Part shown: piece after piece, positions 50,101-56,834 of the stretch
Layout: every line of letters starts with the position of its first letter
Position numbering within the stretch: position 1 is the stretch's first letter
Source of the DNA: Streptomyces radicis
Lineage (GTDB): Bacteria; Actinomycetota; Actinomycetes; Streptomycetales; Streptomycetaceae
Direction: 5' to 3'
NCBI RefSeq assembly: GCF_003626575.1
Contig: NZ_RBDY01000009.1
Location: forward strand, 62,001 to 126,000
DNA length: 64,000 nucleotides
Position numbers and translations under genes: made by a program
Notes under the pieces: generated by a model
The model's input: only the letters and a program-made list of their open reading frames with translations
Database searches by the model: none
What the model was told of the DNA's origin: nothing

Positions 50101-50425
50101 CTACCGGATCGAGGCGCCGTTCCAGATCCAGCTGGCGGGGCGCGTCATCAGGGGCCGCATCGACGCGGTCTACCGGACGGCGCGCGGGGGCTTCGAGATC
50201 ATCGACTGGAAGACGGCCCGCCGCCAGGACGCCGACCCGCTCCAGCTGGCGATCTACCGGCTGGCGTGGGCGGAGCGGCACGAGCTGCCGCTGTCCGCCG
50301 TGTCGGCCGCGTTCCTCTACGTCCGCAGCGGCGAGCTGGTGCGGCCGACCGTGCTGCCGGGGCGGCGCGGGCTCGAGCGGCTGCTCCTGGGGGAGGAGTC
50401 CTGGGAGCCCAACGACCCCGGTTAG
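47159..50425 (+). CDS. adnB: AdnB: UvrD-type helicase-nuclease subunit
   Basis: This 1,088-residue partner of AdnA has a complete motor: Walker A A-G-A-G-S-G-K-T-T-V near residue 40, L-T-F-T-N-K-A-A, L-L-D-E-Y-Q-D near residue 263, G-D-P-C-Q-A-I-Y-G-W-R-G, L-T-A-H-K-A-K-G-L-E-W-D, and Y-V-T-F-T-R-P-R. The C-terminal nuclease has G-T-R-F-H-A-W-V, I-I-D-W-K-T-A and Q-L-A-I-Y-R-L-A-W. Unlike AdnA it has no Cys staple. The complex unwinds and degrades DNA from double-strand ends, replacing RecBCD/AddAB in actinobacteria. Start GTG 47159 sits one base after a predicted +1. The A/B naming follows gene order and size in mycobacteria as I recall them. Confidence 0.9.
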   Translation: MPVRLSRPEQLRELLGIPFTEEQLACVTAPPAPQAIVAGAGSGKTTVMAARVVWLTATGQVSPGQVLGLTFTNKAAGELAERIRAALAGAGVETAEDGEPQVSTYHAFAGRLLAEHGLRLGVEPASRLLADAGRFQLAAEVLRSAPAEFDPPAATFTALVTDLVALDAELSEHLVAPEALRAYDAGLLAELAGAELTNADLRRVPEAAAGRGRLLDMVEEYRGRKRARDLLDFGDQIALAATLARDVPEVGRAMREAFSVVLLDEYQDTSVAQRILLAGLFGGGTGHAVTAVGDPCQAIYGWRGASVANLDDFPDHFPHRDGTPARRDSLSENRRSGGRLLALANDLAAPLRARHPAVVPLRPADGAELAGRVRCALLPTHADELEWLADSIAHLTRTGTPPREIAVLCRTAGDFAEIQGALVARDVPVEVVGLSGLVHLPEVADLVAVCEVLADPTANASLVRLLTGPRWRIGPRDLALLGRRARVLVRRAGGDGSDGGSGEGAGEDARLAAAVEGTDPAEVTSLADALDTFVEGAGEPADGLPFSPDARVRFAHLAAEIRELRRALGDPLMDVLHRVLSATGLEVELSASPRALAARRRETLGAFLDVAAGFAAGRSGTAVDGEATLPAFLAFLRAAAQYDKGLDSSLPGAEDTVKVLTAHKAKGLEWDVVAVPGLCAGAFPAKPSRDSWLRHPRALPHPLRGDAGTLPEPPEWTSAGHKEYVAATAEHLELEELRLGYVTFTRPRSLLLGSGHWWGPSQKRRRGPSAFLAALRAHCDRDPAHGEVEHWADPPPEDAENPALAGPAREEAWPLPLDPAALARRRAAADAVLARLRGVPGPRDAGAADGLTPEERRAVESWDRDLAALAGELRQSRAVVRDVGLPLSLSASQVQRLAADPEGFARDLARPMPRPPQPAARRGTRFHAWVESRFETLALPMLGPDELPGGDPDEEAEIRDERELTALKEAFSRTPYAARRPYRIEAPFQIQLAGRVIRGRIDAVYRTARGGFEIIDWKTARRQDADPLQLAIYRLAWAERHELPLSAVSAAFLYVRSGELVRPTVLPGRRGLERLLLGEESWEPNDPG

Positions 50426-50428
50426 GCT
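50423..50428 (+). promoter_or_regulatory. -10 box TAGGCT, predicted leaderless nudC
   Basis: TAGGCT overlaps the adnB stop and puts +1 exactly on the A of the ATG at 50435. It is the same hexamer as used for adnB. Confidence 0.5.
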
Positions 50429-50434
50429 TTTGGT

Positions 50435-51373
50435 ATGCGCACCACCCCGGACGACGCGGTCCAGCCGATCCCTCTCACCGGCACCGGTGGCATCGACCGC
50501 TGCGCCGGATACCGTCTCGACGAGGCGTGGCTGGGCGCGGCCTGGAGCCACCCCTCCACCCGGGTGTTCGTGGTGTCGGGCGGCCAGGCGCTGATCGAGG
50601 AGACGGCCGACGGCAGGACCGAGCTGGTGCTGATGCCGTCGTTCGACGCGCCGCTCACCGAGGCCCACCGGTACTTCCTGGGCGCGGACGCCGACGGCGT
50701 GCGGTACTTCGCCCTCCAGAAGGACGCCCTGCCGGGGCGCATGGACGAGGCGGCCAGGCCCGCGGGGCTGCGGGAGGCCGCGCCCCTGCTGTCCGAGCGG
50801 GACAACGAGCTGCTGGTGCACGCCGTCGCCCTGGAGAACTGGCAGCGCCTCCACCGCTTCTGCTCCCGCTGCGGCGAGCGGACGGTGATCGCGGCCGCGG
50901 GGCACATCAGGCGCTGCCAGGCGTGCGGCGCCGAGCACTATCCGCGGACCGACCCCGCCGTGATCATGCTGGTGGTCGACGAGGAGGACCGGGCGCTGCT
51001 CGGGCGGCAGCTGCACTGGCCCAAGGGGCGCTTCTCGACGCTCGCGGGCTTCGTGGAGCCGGGGGAGTCGATAGAGCAGGCCGTGGTCCGCGAGGTGGCA
51101 GAGGAGGTCGGCGTCGTGGTGGAGGAGGTCGAGTACATCGCCTCCCAGCCGTGGCCCTTCCCCTCGAGCCTGATGCTGGGGTTCGTGGCGCACGCGGCCT
51201 CGTCCGAGCCGGTCGTGGACGGCGACGAGATCGAGCAGGCGCGCTGGTTCTCGCGCGAGGAGCTGCGGGCGGCGATGGAGTCCGGCGAGGTGCTTGCCCC
51301 GTCGGGGGTCTCCATCGCCGCCCGGCTCGTGGCGCGCTGGTACGGCAAGCCGCTGGTGTCCGCGCCCTGGTGA
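50435..51373 (+). CDS. nudC: NAD(+) diphosphatase NudC
   Basis: This 312-residue enzyme has an N-terminal Nudix-like domain, a zinc ribbon (C-S-R-C-G near residue 147 and C-Q-A-C-G near residue 163) and the Nudix box G-F-V-E-P-G-E-S-I-E-Q-A-V-V-R-E-V-A-E-E near residue 204. The NADH-pyrophosphatase signature S-Q-P-W-P-F-P-S-S-L-M follows the box, which separates NudC from other Nudix enzymes. It hydrolyses NADH/NAD to NMN and AMP and removes NAD caps from RNA. The ATG at 50435 coincides with the predicted transcription start. It lies 9 bp after adnB and converges with the mycoredoxin gene. Confidence 0.94.
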   Translation: MRTTPDDAVQPIPLTGTGGIDRCAGYRLDEAWLGAAWSHPSTRVFVVSGGQALIEETADGRTELVLMPSFDAPLTEAHRYFLGADADGVRYFALQKDALPGRMDEAARPAGLREAAPLLSERDNELLVHAVALENWQRLHRFCSRCGERTVIAAAGHIRRCQACGAEHYPRTDPAVIMLVVDEEDRALLGRQLHWPKGRFSTLAGFVEPGESIEQAVVREVAEEVGVVVEEVEYIASQPWPFPSSLMLGFVAHAASSEPVVDGDEIEQARWFSREELRAAMESGEVLAPSGVSIAARLVARWYGKPLVSAPW

Positions 51374-51391
51374 GCCCCGGTGGGGGCACGT

Positions 51392-51649
51392 TCAGGCGGC
51401 GAGGGCCTGCTTGACCTCGGCGAGGGACGGGTTGGTCATGGTCACCTCGGGGCCGCCGCCACCGGGGACGACGACAAGGGTCGGAACGGTACGGTTGCCG
51501 TCGTTGGCCTTCTCGACCAGGGCGACCGCGTCCGGGTCCTCCTCGATGTTGATCTCGGTGAACGCGATGCCCTCGCGCTCCAGCTGGCTCTTGAGCCGAC
51601 GGCAGTAGCCGCACCACGTGGTGCTGTACATCGTCACGGTGCCGGACAT
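51392..51649 (-). CDS. mrx1: Mycoredoxin (glutaredoxin-like)
   Basis: This 85-residue thioredoxin-fold protein carries the redox motif W-C-G-Y-C at residues 12-16, a T-V-P-T-L cis-proline loop and an N-P-S-L-A-E-V end. Mycoredoxin reduces mycothiol mixed disfulides on proteins, the actinobacterial counterpart of glutaredoxin; the C-G-Y-C variant of this family is typical. ATG 51649 has GGGAGAC upstream (GAGCGGGAGACG). A SigR-type promoter stands 56 bp before the start, as expected for thiol-stress control. It is convergent with nudC and divergent from uvrD2. It is cytoplasmic. Confidence 0.92.
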   Translation of the reverse strand: MSGTVTMYSTTWCGYCRRLKSQLEREGIAFTEINIEEDPDAVALVEKANDGNRTVPTLVVVPGGGGPEVTMTNPSLAEVKQALAA

Positions 51650-51704
51650 CGTCTCCCGCTCCTTCGGTGTGTTGCGCGGCGGCGGTTGTCGCACGCGCAA
51701 GGAG

Positions 51705-51731
51705 AACGCGCGGGGCGGTATGAGTAATTCC
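51705..51731 (-). promoter_or_regulatory. SigR-type promoter of mycoredoxin
   Basis: On the minus strand GGAAT (51731-51727), 19 nt, then GTT (51707-51705). This fits the SigR class (GGAAT-N18/19-GTT). The leader to the ATG at 51649 is about 50 nt. Confidence 0.65.
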
Positions 51732-51786
51732 TGGGGGCTGTGGACAACCACCCCACGCTCCCCGCCGAACCTGGCAGCATGGCCGG

Positions 51787-54021
51787 GTGACATCAGCAAC
51801 GCACGCCTCCCCTTTCCCCCAGGATCCGTTTCCCCGGGTGCCGGACTCGGCCGACGCCGTGCTCGAGGGGCTCGACCCCGAGCAGCGCGCCGTGGCGACC
51901 ACGCTCCAGGGACCGGTGTGCGTGCTCGCCGGGGCGGGCACAGGCAAGACGCGGGCGATCACCCACCGCATCGCGTACGGCGTGCGGGCCGGGGTCTTCC
52001 AGCCGTCGACGGTGCTCGCCGTGACGTTCACCGCGCGGGCGGCGGGGGAGATGCGGGGGCGGCTGCGGCAGTTGGGCGCGGGCGGGGTGCAGACGCGGAC
52101 GTTCCACGCGGCGGCGCTCCGGCAGCTCCAGTACTTCTGGCCCAAGGCGGTCGGCGGGGAGCCGCCGCGGCTGATGGAGCGCAAGGTCGCGCTGGTCGCG
52201 GAGGCGGCGGCGCGCGGCAGGCTGCGCCTCGAGCGGCCCGAGCTGCGGGACGTGATCTCCGAGATCGAGTGGGCCAAGGTCACCCAGACCGTGCCCGAGG
52301 ACTATCCGGCGGTCGTGGCCAAGTCGGACCGCGAGCCGCCGCGCGACCCGGCCGAGACGGCCAGGATCTACGCCACCTATGAGCAGCTGAAGCGGGACAG
52401 GGGCGCGATCGACTTCGAGGACGTGCTGTTGCTGACGGTCGGCATCCTCGCCGACCGGCCCGACATCGCCGAGGTGGTCCGCGGCCAGTACCAGCACTTC
52501 ACCGTCGACGAGTACCAGGACGTCAGCCCGCTCCAGCAGCGGCTGCTCCAGCAGTGGCTGGGGGAGCGGGACAGCCTGTGCGTCGTGGGCGACGCCAGCC
52601 AGACGATCTACTCCTTCACCGGCGCCACCCCCGATCACCTGCTGGACTTCAGGACCCGCCACCCGCACGCGACGATGGTCAAGCTCGTGCGGGACTACCG
52701 CTCCACGCCCCAGGTGGTCCACCTGGCGAACGGGCTGCTCGGGCAGGCCCGCGGCCGCGCGGCCGAGCACCGCCTCGAGCTGATCTCGCAGCGGCAGCCG
52801 GGGCCCGAGCCGGTCTTCGCCGAGCACCCGGACGAGCCGGCGGAGGCGGAGGCCACGGCGAAGCGGATCAGGGAGCTGATCGCGCCGGTCGCCGAGGGCG
52901 GCGCGGGCATCCCGGCCAGCGAGATCGCCGTGCTGTTCCGGGTGAACGCCCAGTCCGAGATCTACGAGCAGGCGCTGGCCGACGCGGGCGTCCCCTACCA
53001 GCTGCGGGGCGCCGAGCGGTTCTTCGACCGGCCCGAGATCCGCCAGGCGGGCCTGGCGCTGCGGGGCGCCGCGCGCGCGGGGGGGAACGACGAGGCGCTC
53101 GACGACGCCGACGGGCTCGCCGGGCAGGTGGGCGCGGTGCTCGCCACCACCGGCTGGACGCCCGAGCCACCCGCGGGCTCGGGGGCCGTGCGGGACCGTT
53201 GGGAGTCGTTGCGCTCGCTGGTGACGCTCGCGGAGGACTTCGGGCGGGCCAGGCCCGACGCGGGGCTGCGCGAGTTCGTGGCCGAGCTGGACGAGCGGGC
53301 CGCGGCGCAGCACGCGCCGACCGTGGAGGGCGTGACGCTGGCGTCGTTGCACGCGGCCAAGGGCCTGGAGTGGGACGCGGTGTTCCTGGTCGGGCTGACC
53401 GACGGGATGATGCCGATCACCCACGCCAAGACGCCCGAGCAGGTCGAGGAGGAGCGGCGGCTGCTGTATGTGGGGGTCACGCGGGCGCGGCTGCGGCTCA
53501 CGCTGTCCTGGGCGGTGGCGCGCTCGCCCGGAGGGCGGGCGACGCGGCGGCCCACGCGTTTCCTCGACGGGCTGCGGCCCGGTTCCGGCGCGGCGGGCGC
53601 GCGCGGGGGCCAGGGCGGCGCGGGGGGCGTGGAGCGGGGCTCCGGGTCGCGCGGGCGCAAGCCACGCGGGCCGGTCAAGTGCCGGGTGTGCGACAAGACG
53701 TTGACGGAGGCGACCGAGGTCAAGTTGCGGCGCTGCGAGGACTGCCCCTCGTCGATGGACGAGGAGCTGTACGAGCGGCTGCGCGAGTGGCGGCTCGACC
53801 GCGCGCGGGAGTTGGGCAGGCCGGCGTACGCCGTCTTCACCGATGTCACGCTCATGGCGATCGCCGAGACCGTGCCTGGTAGCGAGGGTGAGCTGTCCCG
53901 GATCTCGGGCGTCGGGGCCCACAAGCTGCGACAGTTCGGGCCCGATGTGCTGGCGCTGTGCGCCGGTGAGCCCCTGCCGCAGGCCCCCGAGGAAACTTCT
54001 GAGGAATCCGCCGAAAAATAG
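51787..54021 (+). CDS. uvrD2: UvrD2-type ATP-dependent DNA helicase
   Basis: This 744-residue superfamily 1A helicase has Walker A A-G-A-G-T-G-K-T near residue 48, V-D-E-Y-Q-D-V near residue 240, Y-S-F-T-G-A, L-H-A-A-K-G-L-E-W-D and Y-V-G-V-T-R-A-R. After a Gly/Arg-rich linker comes a tetracysteine zinc module (C-R-V-C-D near residue 636, C-E-D-C near 652) and an HRDC domain (about 660-730). This layout is diagnostic of actinobacterial UvrD2, a 3'-5' helicase that depends on Ku or on its Cys module for unwinding. Start GTG 51787 has no ribosome site; a weak CAGCAT box predicts +1 beside it. The wblC promoter begins inside its last codons. Confidence 0.92.
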   Translation: MTSATHASPFPQDPFPRVPDSADAVLEGLDPEQRAVATTLQGPVCVLAGAGTGKTRAITHRIAYGVRAGVFQPSTVLAVTFTARAAGEMRGRLRQLGAGGVQTRTFHAAALRQLQYFWPKAVGGEPPRLMERKVALVAEAAARGRLRLERPELRDVISEIEWAKVTQTVPEDYPAVVAKSDREPPRDPAETARIYATYEQLKRDRGAIDFEDVLLLTVGILADRPDIAEVVRGQYQHFTVDEYQDVSPLQQRLLQQWLGERDSLCVVGDASQTIYSFTGATPDHLLDFRTRHPHATMVKLVRDYRSTPQVVHLANGLLGQARGRAAEHRLELISQRQPGPEPVFAEHPDEPAEAEATAKRIRELIAPVAEGGAGIPASEIAVLFRVNAQSEIYEQALADAGVPYQLRGAERFFDRPEIRQAGLALRGAARAGGNDEALDDADGLAGQVGAVLATTGWTPEPPAGSGAVRDRWESLRSLVTLAEDFGRARPDAGLREFVAELDERAAAQHAPTVEGVTLASLHAAKGLEWDAVFLVGLTDGMMPITHAKTPEQVEEERRLLYVGVTRARLRLTLSWAVARSPGGRATRRPTRFLDGLRPGSGAAGARGGQGGAGGVERGSGSRGRKPRGPVKCRVCDKTLTEATEVKLRRCEDCPSSMDEELYERLREWRLDRARELGRPAYAVFTDVTLMAIAETVPGSEGELSRISGVGAHKLRQFGPDVLALCAGEPLPQAPEETSEESAEK

Positions 54022-54052
54022 TTTGCGCGCGCCGGAGACATCCGCATAGCGT
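54011..54052 (+). promoter_or_regulatory. AT-rich element and promoter of wblC
   Basis: An AT run (GAAAAATAGTTT, 54013-54024) adjoins TTGCGC (54023-54028); TAGCGT lies 18 nt further (54047-54052). WhiB7-type factors activate promoters with just this arrangement, AT-rich DNA directly upstream of the -35 box contacted by the AT-hook. It overlaps the uvrD2 stop. Confidence 0.6.
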
Positions 54053-54180
54053 GCTCTGCATGACGTCGGGGGAGGGTTCCCCTTCCCCCGGAGCCATGCT
54101 GTACTGAGTTCATCTGGGCAGTTGAGTTCATCGGGCATCCACGCCCGGCCCACCGAGACGCCGCGAAGGAGGCGAGTCCC

Positions 54181-54501
54181 ATGGCCAATCCGACCATCAA
54201 AACACTGGTGGGCCAGGACTCTGTCCGCCTGTGCGTGCCCGGTGGTTCTCGCCTGTCCGGCACCGGTGTGTCCGGTGCCGCGGTCGCGCGCGCGGCAGCA
54301 GCCGGCTCGCGCGCCGCGCTGAGCGAGCGACCGATTCCGGCGCCCGCGGCAGCGGTAGTCGCGGCAGAGGCACGTGTCGGTGCCTATGCGACGACCGCCG
54401 ATGTCTCCGGCGCCCGGCACCAGATCTTCGGACAGCAGAAGACCCAGCTTCACACGATGTGGGCCCTCCGCGGGCTCGATCCCTGGAGTGATCCAGCCTG
54501 A
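54181..54501 (+). CDS. Upstream ORF in the wblC leader
   Basis: This is a 106-codon frame starting at ATG 54181 behind GAAGGAGGCGAG, a near-ideal ribosome site. Its product is Ala/Arg/Gly-rich, with no domain I recognise and a closing M-W-A-L-R-G-L-D-P-W-S-D-P-A. It lies wholly between the wblC promoter and its intrinsic terminator and ends 26 nt before the terminator stem. This is the position of the uORF that couples antibiotic-inhibited translation to whiB7/wblC transcription. Whether the peptide itself matters is unknown; it may act only by ribosome position. An internal in-frame ATG at 54457 could start a 14-residue version. Confidence 0.7.
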   Translation: MANPTIKTLVGQDSVRLCVPGGSRLSGTGVSGAAVARAAAAGSRAALSERPIPAPAAAVVAAEARVGAYATTADVSGARHQIFGQQKTQLHTMWALRGLDPWSDPA

Positions 54502-54527
54502 TCGGCGAGATCAGGTCGGCACCTTCC

Positions 54528-54570
54528 AGGGCCGCGGAACCCACACCGGGATCCGCGGCCCTTCTGTTTT
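54528..54570 (+). terminator. Intrinsic terminator/attenuator upstream of wblC
   Basis: AGGGCCGCGGA (54528-54538) pairs perfectly with TCCGCGGCCCT (54552-54562) around a 13-nt loop and is followed by TTCTGTTTT. It is the best U-tract terminator in the window. TCCGCGG at 54467-54473, inside the upstream ORF, repeats part of the 3' arm and could pair with the 5' arm instead. Confidence 0.85.
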
Positions 54571-54627
54571 CCCCCTCCCGGCCACCAGCCGGGCAGACCG
54601 ACAACTCAACGACACGAGGACCAGACC

Positions 54628-54978
54628 ATGCCACTCGCGCCGTACGCCCGACCCGACCTGAACTCACCCCCCGATCCGGAGACTTCTGTGACCCCGCTGT
54701 ACACCCTCAACGAGCTGGACGAGGCCATCGAGAGGCTCGACGACGGCGTGCCCTGCCGCTCGTACGACCCCGAGGTGTTCTTCGCCGAGACCCCCGAGGA
54801 CGTCGAGTACGCCAAGTCGCTGTGCGGCACCTGCCCGCTGCGCGCCGCCTGCCTGGCCGGTGCCAAGGACCGTCGTGAGCCCTGGGGCGTGTGGGGTGGC
54901 GAGCTGTTCGTCCAGGGCGTGGTGGTCCCGCGGAAGAGGCCGCGTGGCCGTCCCCGCAAGAACCCGGTCACGGCATGA
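54628..54978 (+). CDS. wblC: WhiB7/WblC antibiotic-response regulator
   Basis: This 116-residue WhiB-family protein has the Fe-S cysteines at C-R-S-Y-D near residue 43, then C-G-T-C-P and a fourth in A-C-L-A. The WhiB signature turn is extended as E-P-W-G-V-W-G-G-E-L-F, characteristic of WhiB7, and the C-terminus carries the AT-hook R-G-R-P-R-K. WhiB7/WblC binds the primary sigma factor and activates intrinsic resistance genes when ribosomes are inhibited by antibiotics. ATG 54628 follows ACGAGGACCAGACC. Its leader has an upstream ORF and terminator, and its promoter the AT element. A small basic gene overlaps its stop (ATGA). Its place beside uvrD2 is conserved. Confidence 0.94.
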   Translation: MPLAPYARPDLNSPPDPETSVTPLYTLNELDEAIERLDDGVPCRSYDPEVFFAETPEDVEYAKSLCGTCPLRAACLAGAKDRREPWGVWGGELFVQGVVVPRKRPRGRPRKNPVTA

Positions 54979-55295
54979 GCACGACCGGCACCATCGGCCG
55001 CCCCGCGCCCCATGGGCCGGTGCGCGATCTCGACACGACACCGACGATGAACGAACCGACGACGGCCGGGCGGCCGCGTCAGAAGCTGAACAGGACCAGG
55101 AAGTTGCAACTCATCCCAGAAGCCTTGGCGCGCTCCCATATGGCGGAGCGCGTCAGGGAAGCCGAATCCCAACGCGTGGCCGGGCACGTCGCCCGGGCCG
55201 CACGGCTCCAGCGCAGGTCCCGTCGGCTCCAGGAGCGGGCGGAGCGCGCCTCGCGGCGCGCCCGTCGCGCCCTGGCGCAGGCGGTCATCCGCTGA
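54975..55295 (+). CDS. Small arginine-rich protein coupled to wblC
   Basis: This 106-residue protein has its ATG (54975) overlapping the wblC stop by 4 bp, so it is translationally coupled. The first 40 residues are Thr/Pro-rich and disordered; residues 42-106 form one predicted long helix with about 30 percent Arg plus Lys (R-R-S-R-R-L-Q-E-R-A-E-R-A-S-R-R-A-R-R), suggestive of RNA, ribosome or DNA binding. No family is recognised. Being in one operon with the antibiotic-response regulator, it may take part in the response; that is inference. An internal ATG (55048, M-N-E-P-T-T) is possible. A large hairpin follows. Confidence 0.75.
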   Translation: MSTTGTIGRPAPHGPVRDLDTTPTMNEPTTAGRPRQKLNRTRKLQLIPEALARSHMAERVREAESQRVAGHVARAARLQRRSRRLQERAERASRRARRALAQAVIR

Positions 55296-55300
55296 GTCCC

Positions 55301-55350
55301 GCCGGGCGGGCCCGATCGCCGAGAACCCTCGGCCCTCAGGCCCGCCCGGC
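55301..55350. terminator. 12-bp hairpin with nested stem, bidirectional
   Basis: GCCGGGCGGGCC (55301-55312) pairs with GGCCCGCCCGGC (55339-55350). Inside the loop, CCGAG pairs with CTCGG. It lies between the convergent wblC-operon gene and the ABC1 kinase gene; the right arm overlaps the kinase's last codons. Confidence 0.7.
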
Positions 55351-56772
55351 CTCGTTCTCCAATGGCTCGTCGCCGAACCCCTCATCGTCGAACGGCTCGT
55401 CGTCGAACGGCTCGTCGTCGAACGGCTCGTCCGGCGGCTCGTCGTCGGCGAAGCCGGGGAGCCCCGCCGCCAACTCGTCCCGCATCCGCACCGTCGCCCC
55501 GAGCTGGCACAGCACCCCGATGGTGCTCAGCGTGACGCGGTGGATCAGCAGATAGGACGGCGGAAGGTTCAGCTGGCGCCCCAACTGGTGGGCCGCCGAC
55601 CGGGGATCGGCGATCCGGCCCGCCTGCTCCCGCAGCCACTCCCTGCTGAAGGCGAACTCCTCCACGGCCGCCGGCTCGATGATCGGCCGCAGATAGTCCA
55701 TGACGGCCACCGGGTCGAGAGCGATGTCGGGCCGTACGAAGCCCTCGGCGCACAGGTGCGCGTACACCTCGTCGGCGCGCCCGTCGAGCGTCATCCGCAG
55801 CGCCCTGCCGATGACCGGCGGCAGGCCCTCGGGCAGGCGGCTCACCGCGCCGAAGTCCATGACGCCGAGGCGCCACTCGACCACGGGCCGACCCTCGACG
55901 GGCACCAACCTGAAGTTCCCCGGGTGGGCGTCGGCGTGCAGCAGCCCGGTGCGCGCCGTGCCGGAGAAGAGGAACCTGGCCAGCAGCTGGCCCGCCCGGT
56001 CCCGCTCCTCCCGGGTGCCGTCGCCGATGACCCGGGACAGCGGCACCCCCTCGAGCCACTCGGTGATCAGCACCTGGTCGCTCTGGCGCACGACGTCGGG
56101 CACCACCACGTCGGGGTCCCCGGCGAAGGCCGCCGCGTACGTCCGCTGGGCCTCCGCCTCAAGGGCGTAGTCCAGCTCCTCGGAGACCCGCTCCCGCAGC
56201 TCCTCGATCAGCGGCTTGATGTCCATCCCGGGTATCAACGGGCCGAGCAGCCGCGCGAACCGGCCCAGCTGGGTCAGGTCGGAGAGCAGCGCCTCGCCCG
56301 CGCCCGGGTACTGGATCTTGACGGCGACCTCGCGCCCGTCGTGCCACACCGCCCGGTGCACCTGCCCGATCGAGGCAGCCGCCGCGGGCTTCTCGTCGAA
56401 CTCGGTGAAGAGGTCGCGCCAGTCGTCCCCGAGCCGCTCGGCCAGCGCGGCCCGCACCGACGCGGTGGGCAGCGGGGGTGCCGCGTCCTGGAGCTTGGTC
56501 AGCGCCGCACGGTAGGGCCCGGCCAGGGCCTCGGGCAGCGCCGACTCGAACACCGAGAGCGCCTGCCCCACCTTCATCGCGCCGCCCTTGAGCTCCCCGA
56601 GCACCGAGAAGAGCTGCTCGGCGGTGCGCTGCTGCAACTCGCTGCCCACCAGCTCGGCGGAGCGTCCACCGATGCGCTTGCCCAGGCCCCAGGTGGCCCG
56701 GCCCGCGAAGCTCAGCGGCAACGTCGCCAGCTTGGCCGTCCTGGTCACCGCCTTGCGGGGTAGATCAGACAT
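55336..56772 (-). CDS. ABC1/UbiB-family atypical kinase-like protein
   Basis: This 478-residue ABC1-family protein (AarF/UbiB/COQ8 type) shows the KxGQ motif (M-K-V-G-Q near residue 65), the Ala-rich loop A-A-A-A-S-I-G-Q-V-H replacing the glycine loop, V-A-V-K-I-Q-Y-P-G, the catalytic H-A-D-A-H-P-G-N-F and metal-binding V-M-D-F-G-A. Family members control isoprenoid quinone or lipid metabolism by an ATPase or small-molecule kinase activity. ATG 56772 has GGAGGGGACGCC upstream. The last 40 residues are an acidic tail with repeated D-D-E-P-F encoded by 15-bp repeats. It is the Rv3197-like neighbour of whiB7 in mycobacteria. Confidence 0.9.
   Translation of the reverse strand: MSDLPRKAVTRTAKLATLPLSFAGRATWGLGKRIGGRSAELVGSELQQRTAEQLFSVLGELKGGAMKVGQALSVFESALPEALAGPYRAALTKLQDAAPPLPTASVRAALAERLGDDWRDLFTEFDEKPAAAASIGQVHRAVWHDGREVAVKIQYPGAGEALLSDLTQLGRFARLLGPLIPGMDIKPLIEELRERVSEELDYALEAEAQRTYAAAFAGDPDVVVPDVVRQSDQVLITEWLEGVPLSRVIGDGTREERDRAGQLLARFLFSGTARTGLLHADAHPGNFRLVPVEGRPVVEWRLGVMDFGAVSRLPEGLPPVIGRALRMTLDGRADEVYAHLCAEGFVRPDIALDPVAVMDYLRPIIEPAAVEEFAFSREWLREQAGRIADPRSAAHQLGRQLNLPPSYLLIHRVTLSTIGVLCQLGATVRMRDELAAGLPGFADDEPPDEPFDDEPFDDEPFDDEGFGDEPLENEAGRA
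55386..55431 (-). repeat. 15-bp tandem repeats coding an acidic D-D-E-P-F tail
   Basis: AACGGCTCGTCGTCG occurs at 55391 and 55406, with a diverging copy at 55421 and a partial earlier one. Each unit encodes F-D-D-E-P on the minus strand, so unit number can change without a frameshift. Confidence 0.85.
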
Positions 56773-56834
56773 GGCGTCCCCTCCAACTCCCCTACAGCGC
56801 GTCCCTACCCGTTCATTGTGGACCCCGGGGCCCG

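Noticed and set aside
51793..54453. An 886-codon open frame antisense to uvrD2
   Set aside because: It is a shadow of a fully motif-supported helicase gene and crosses the wblC leader.
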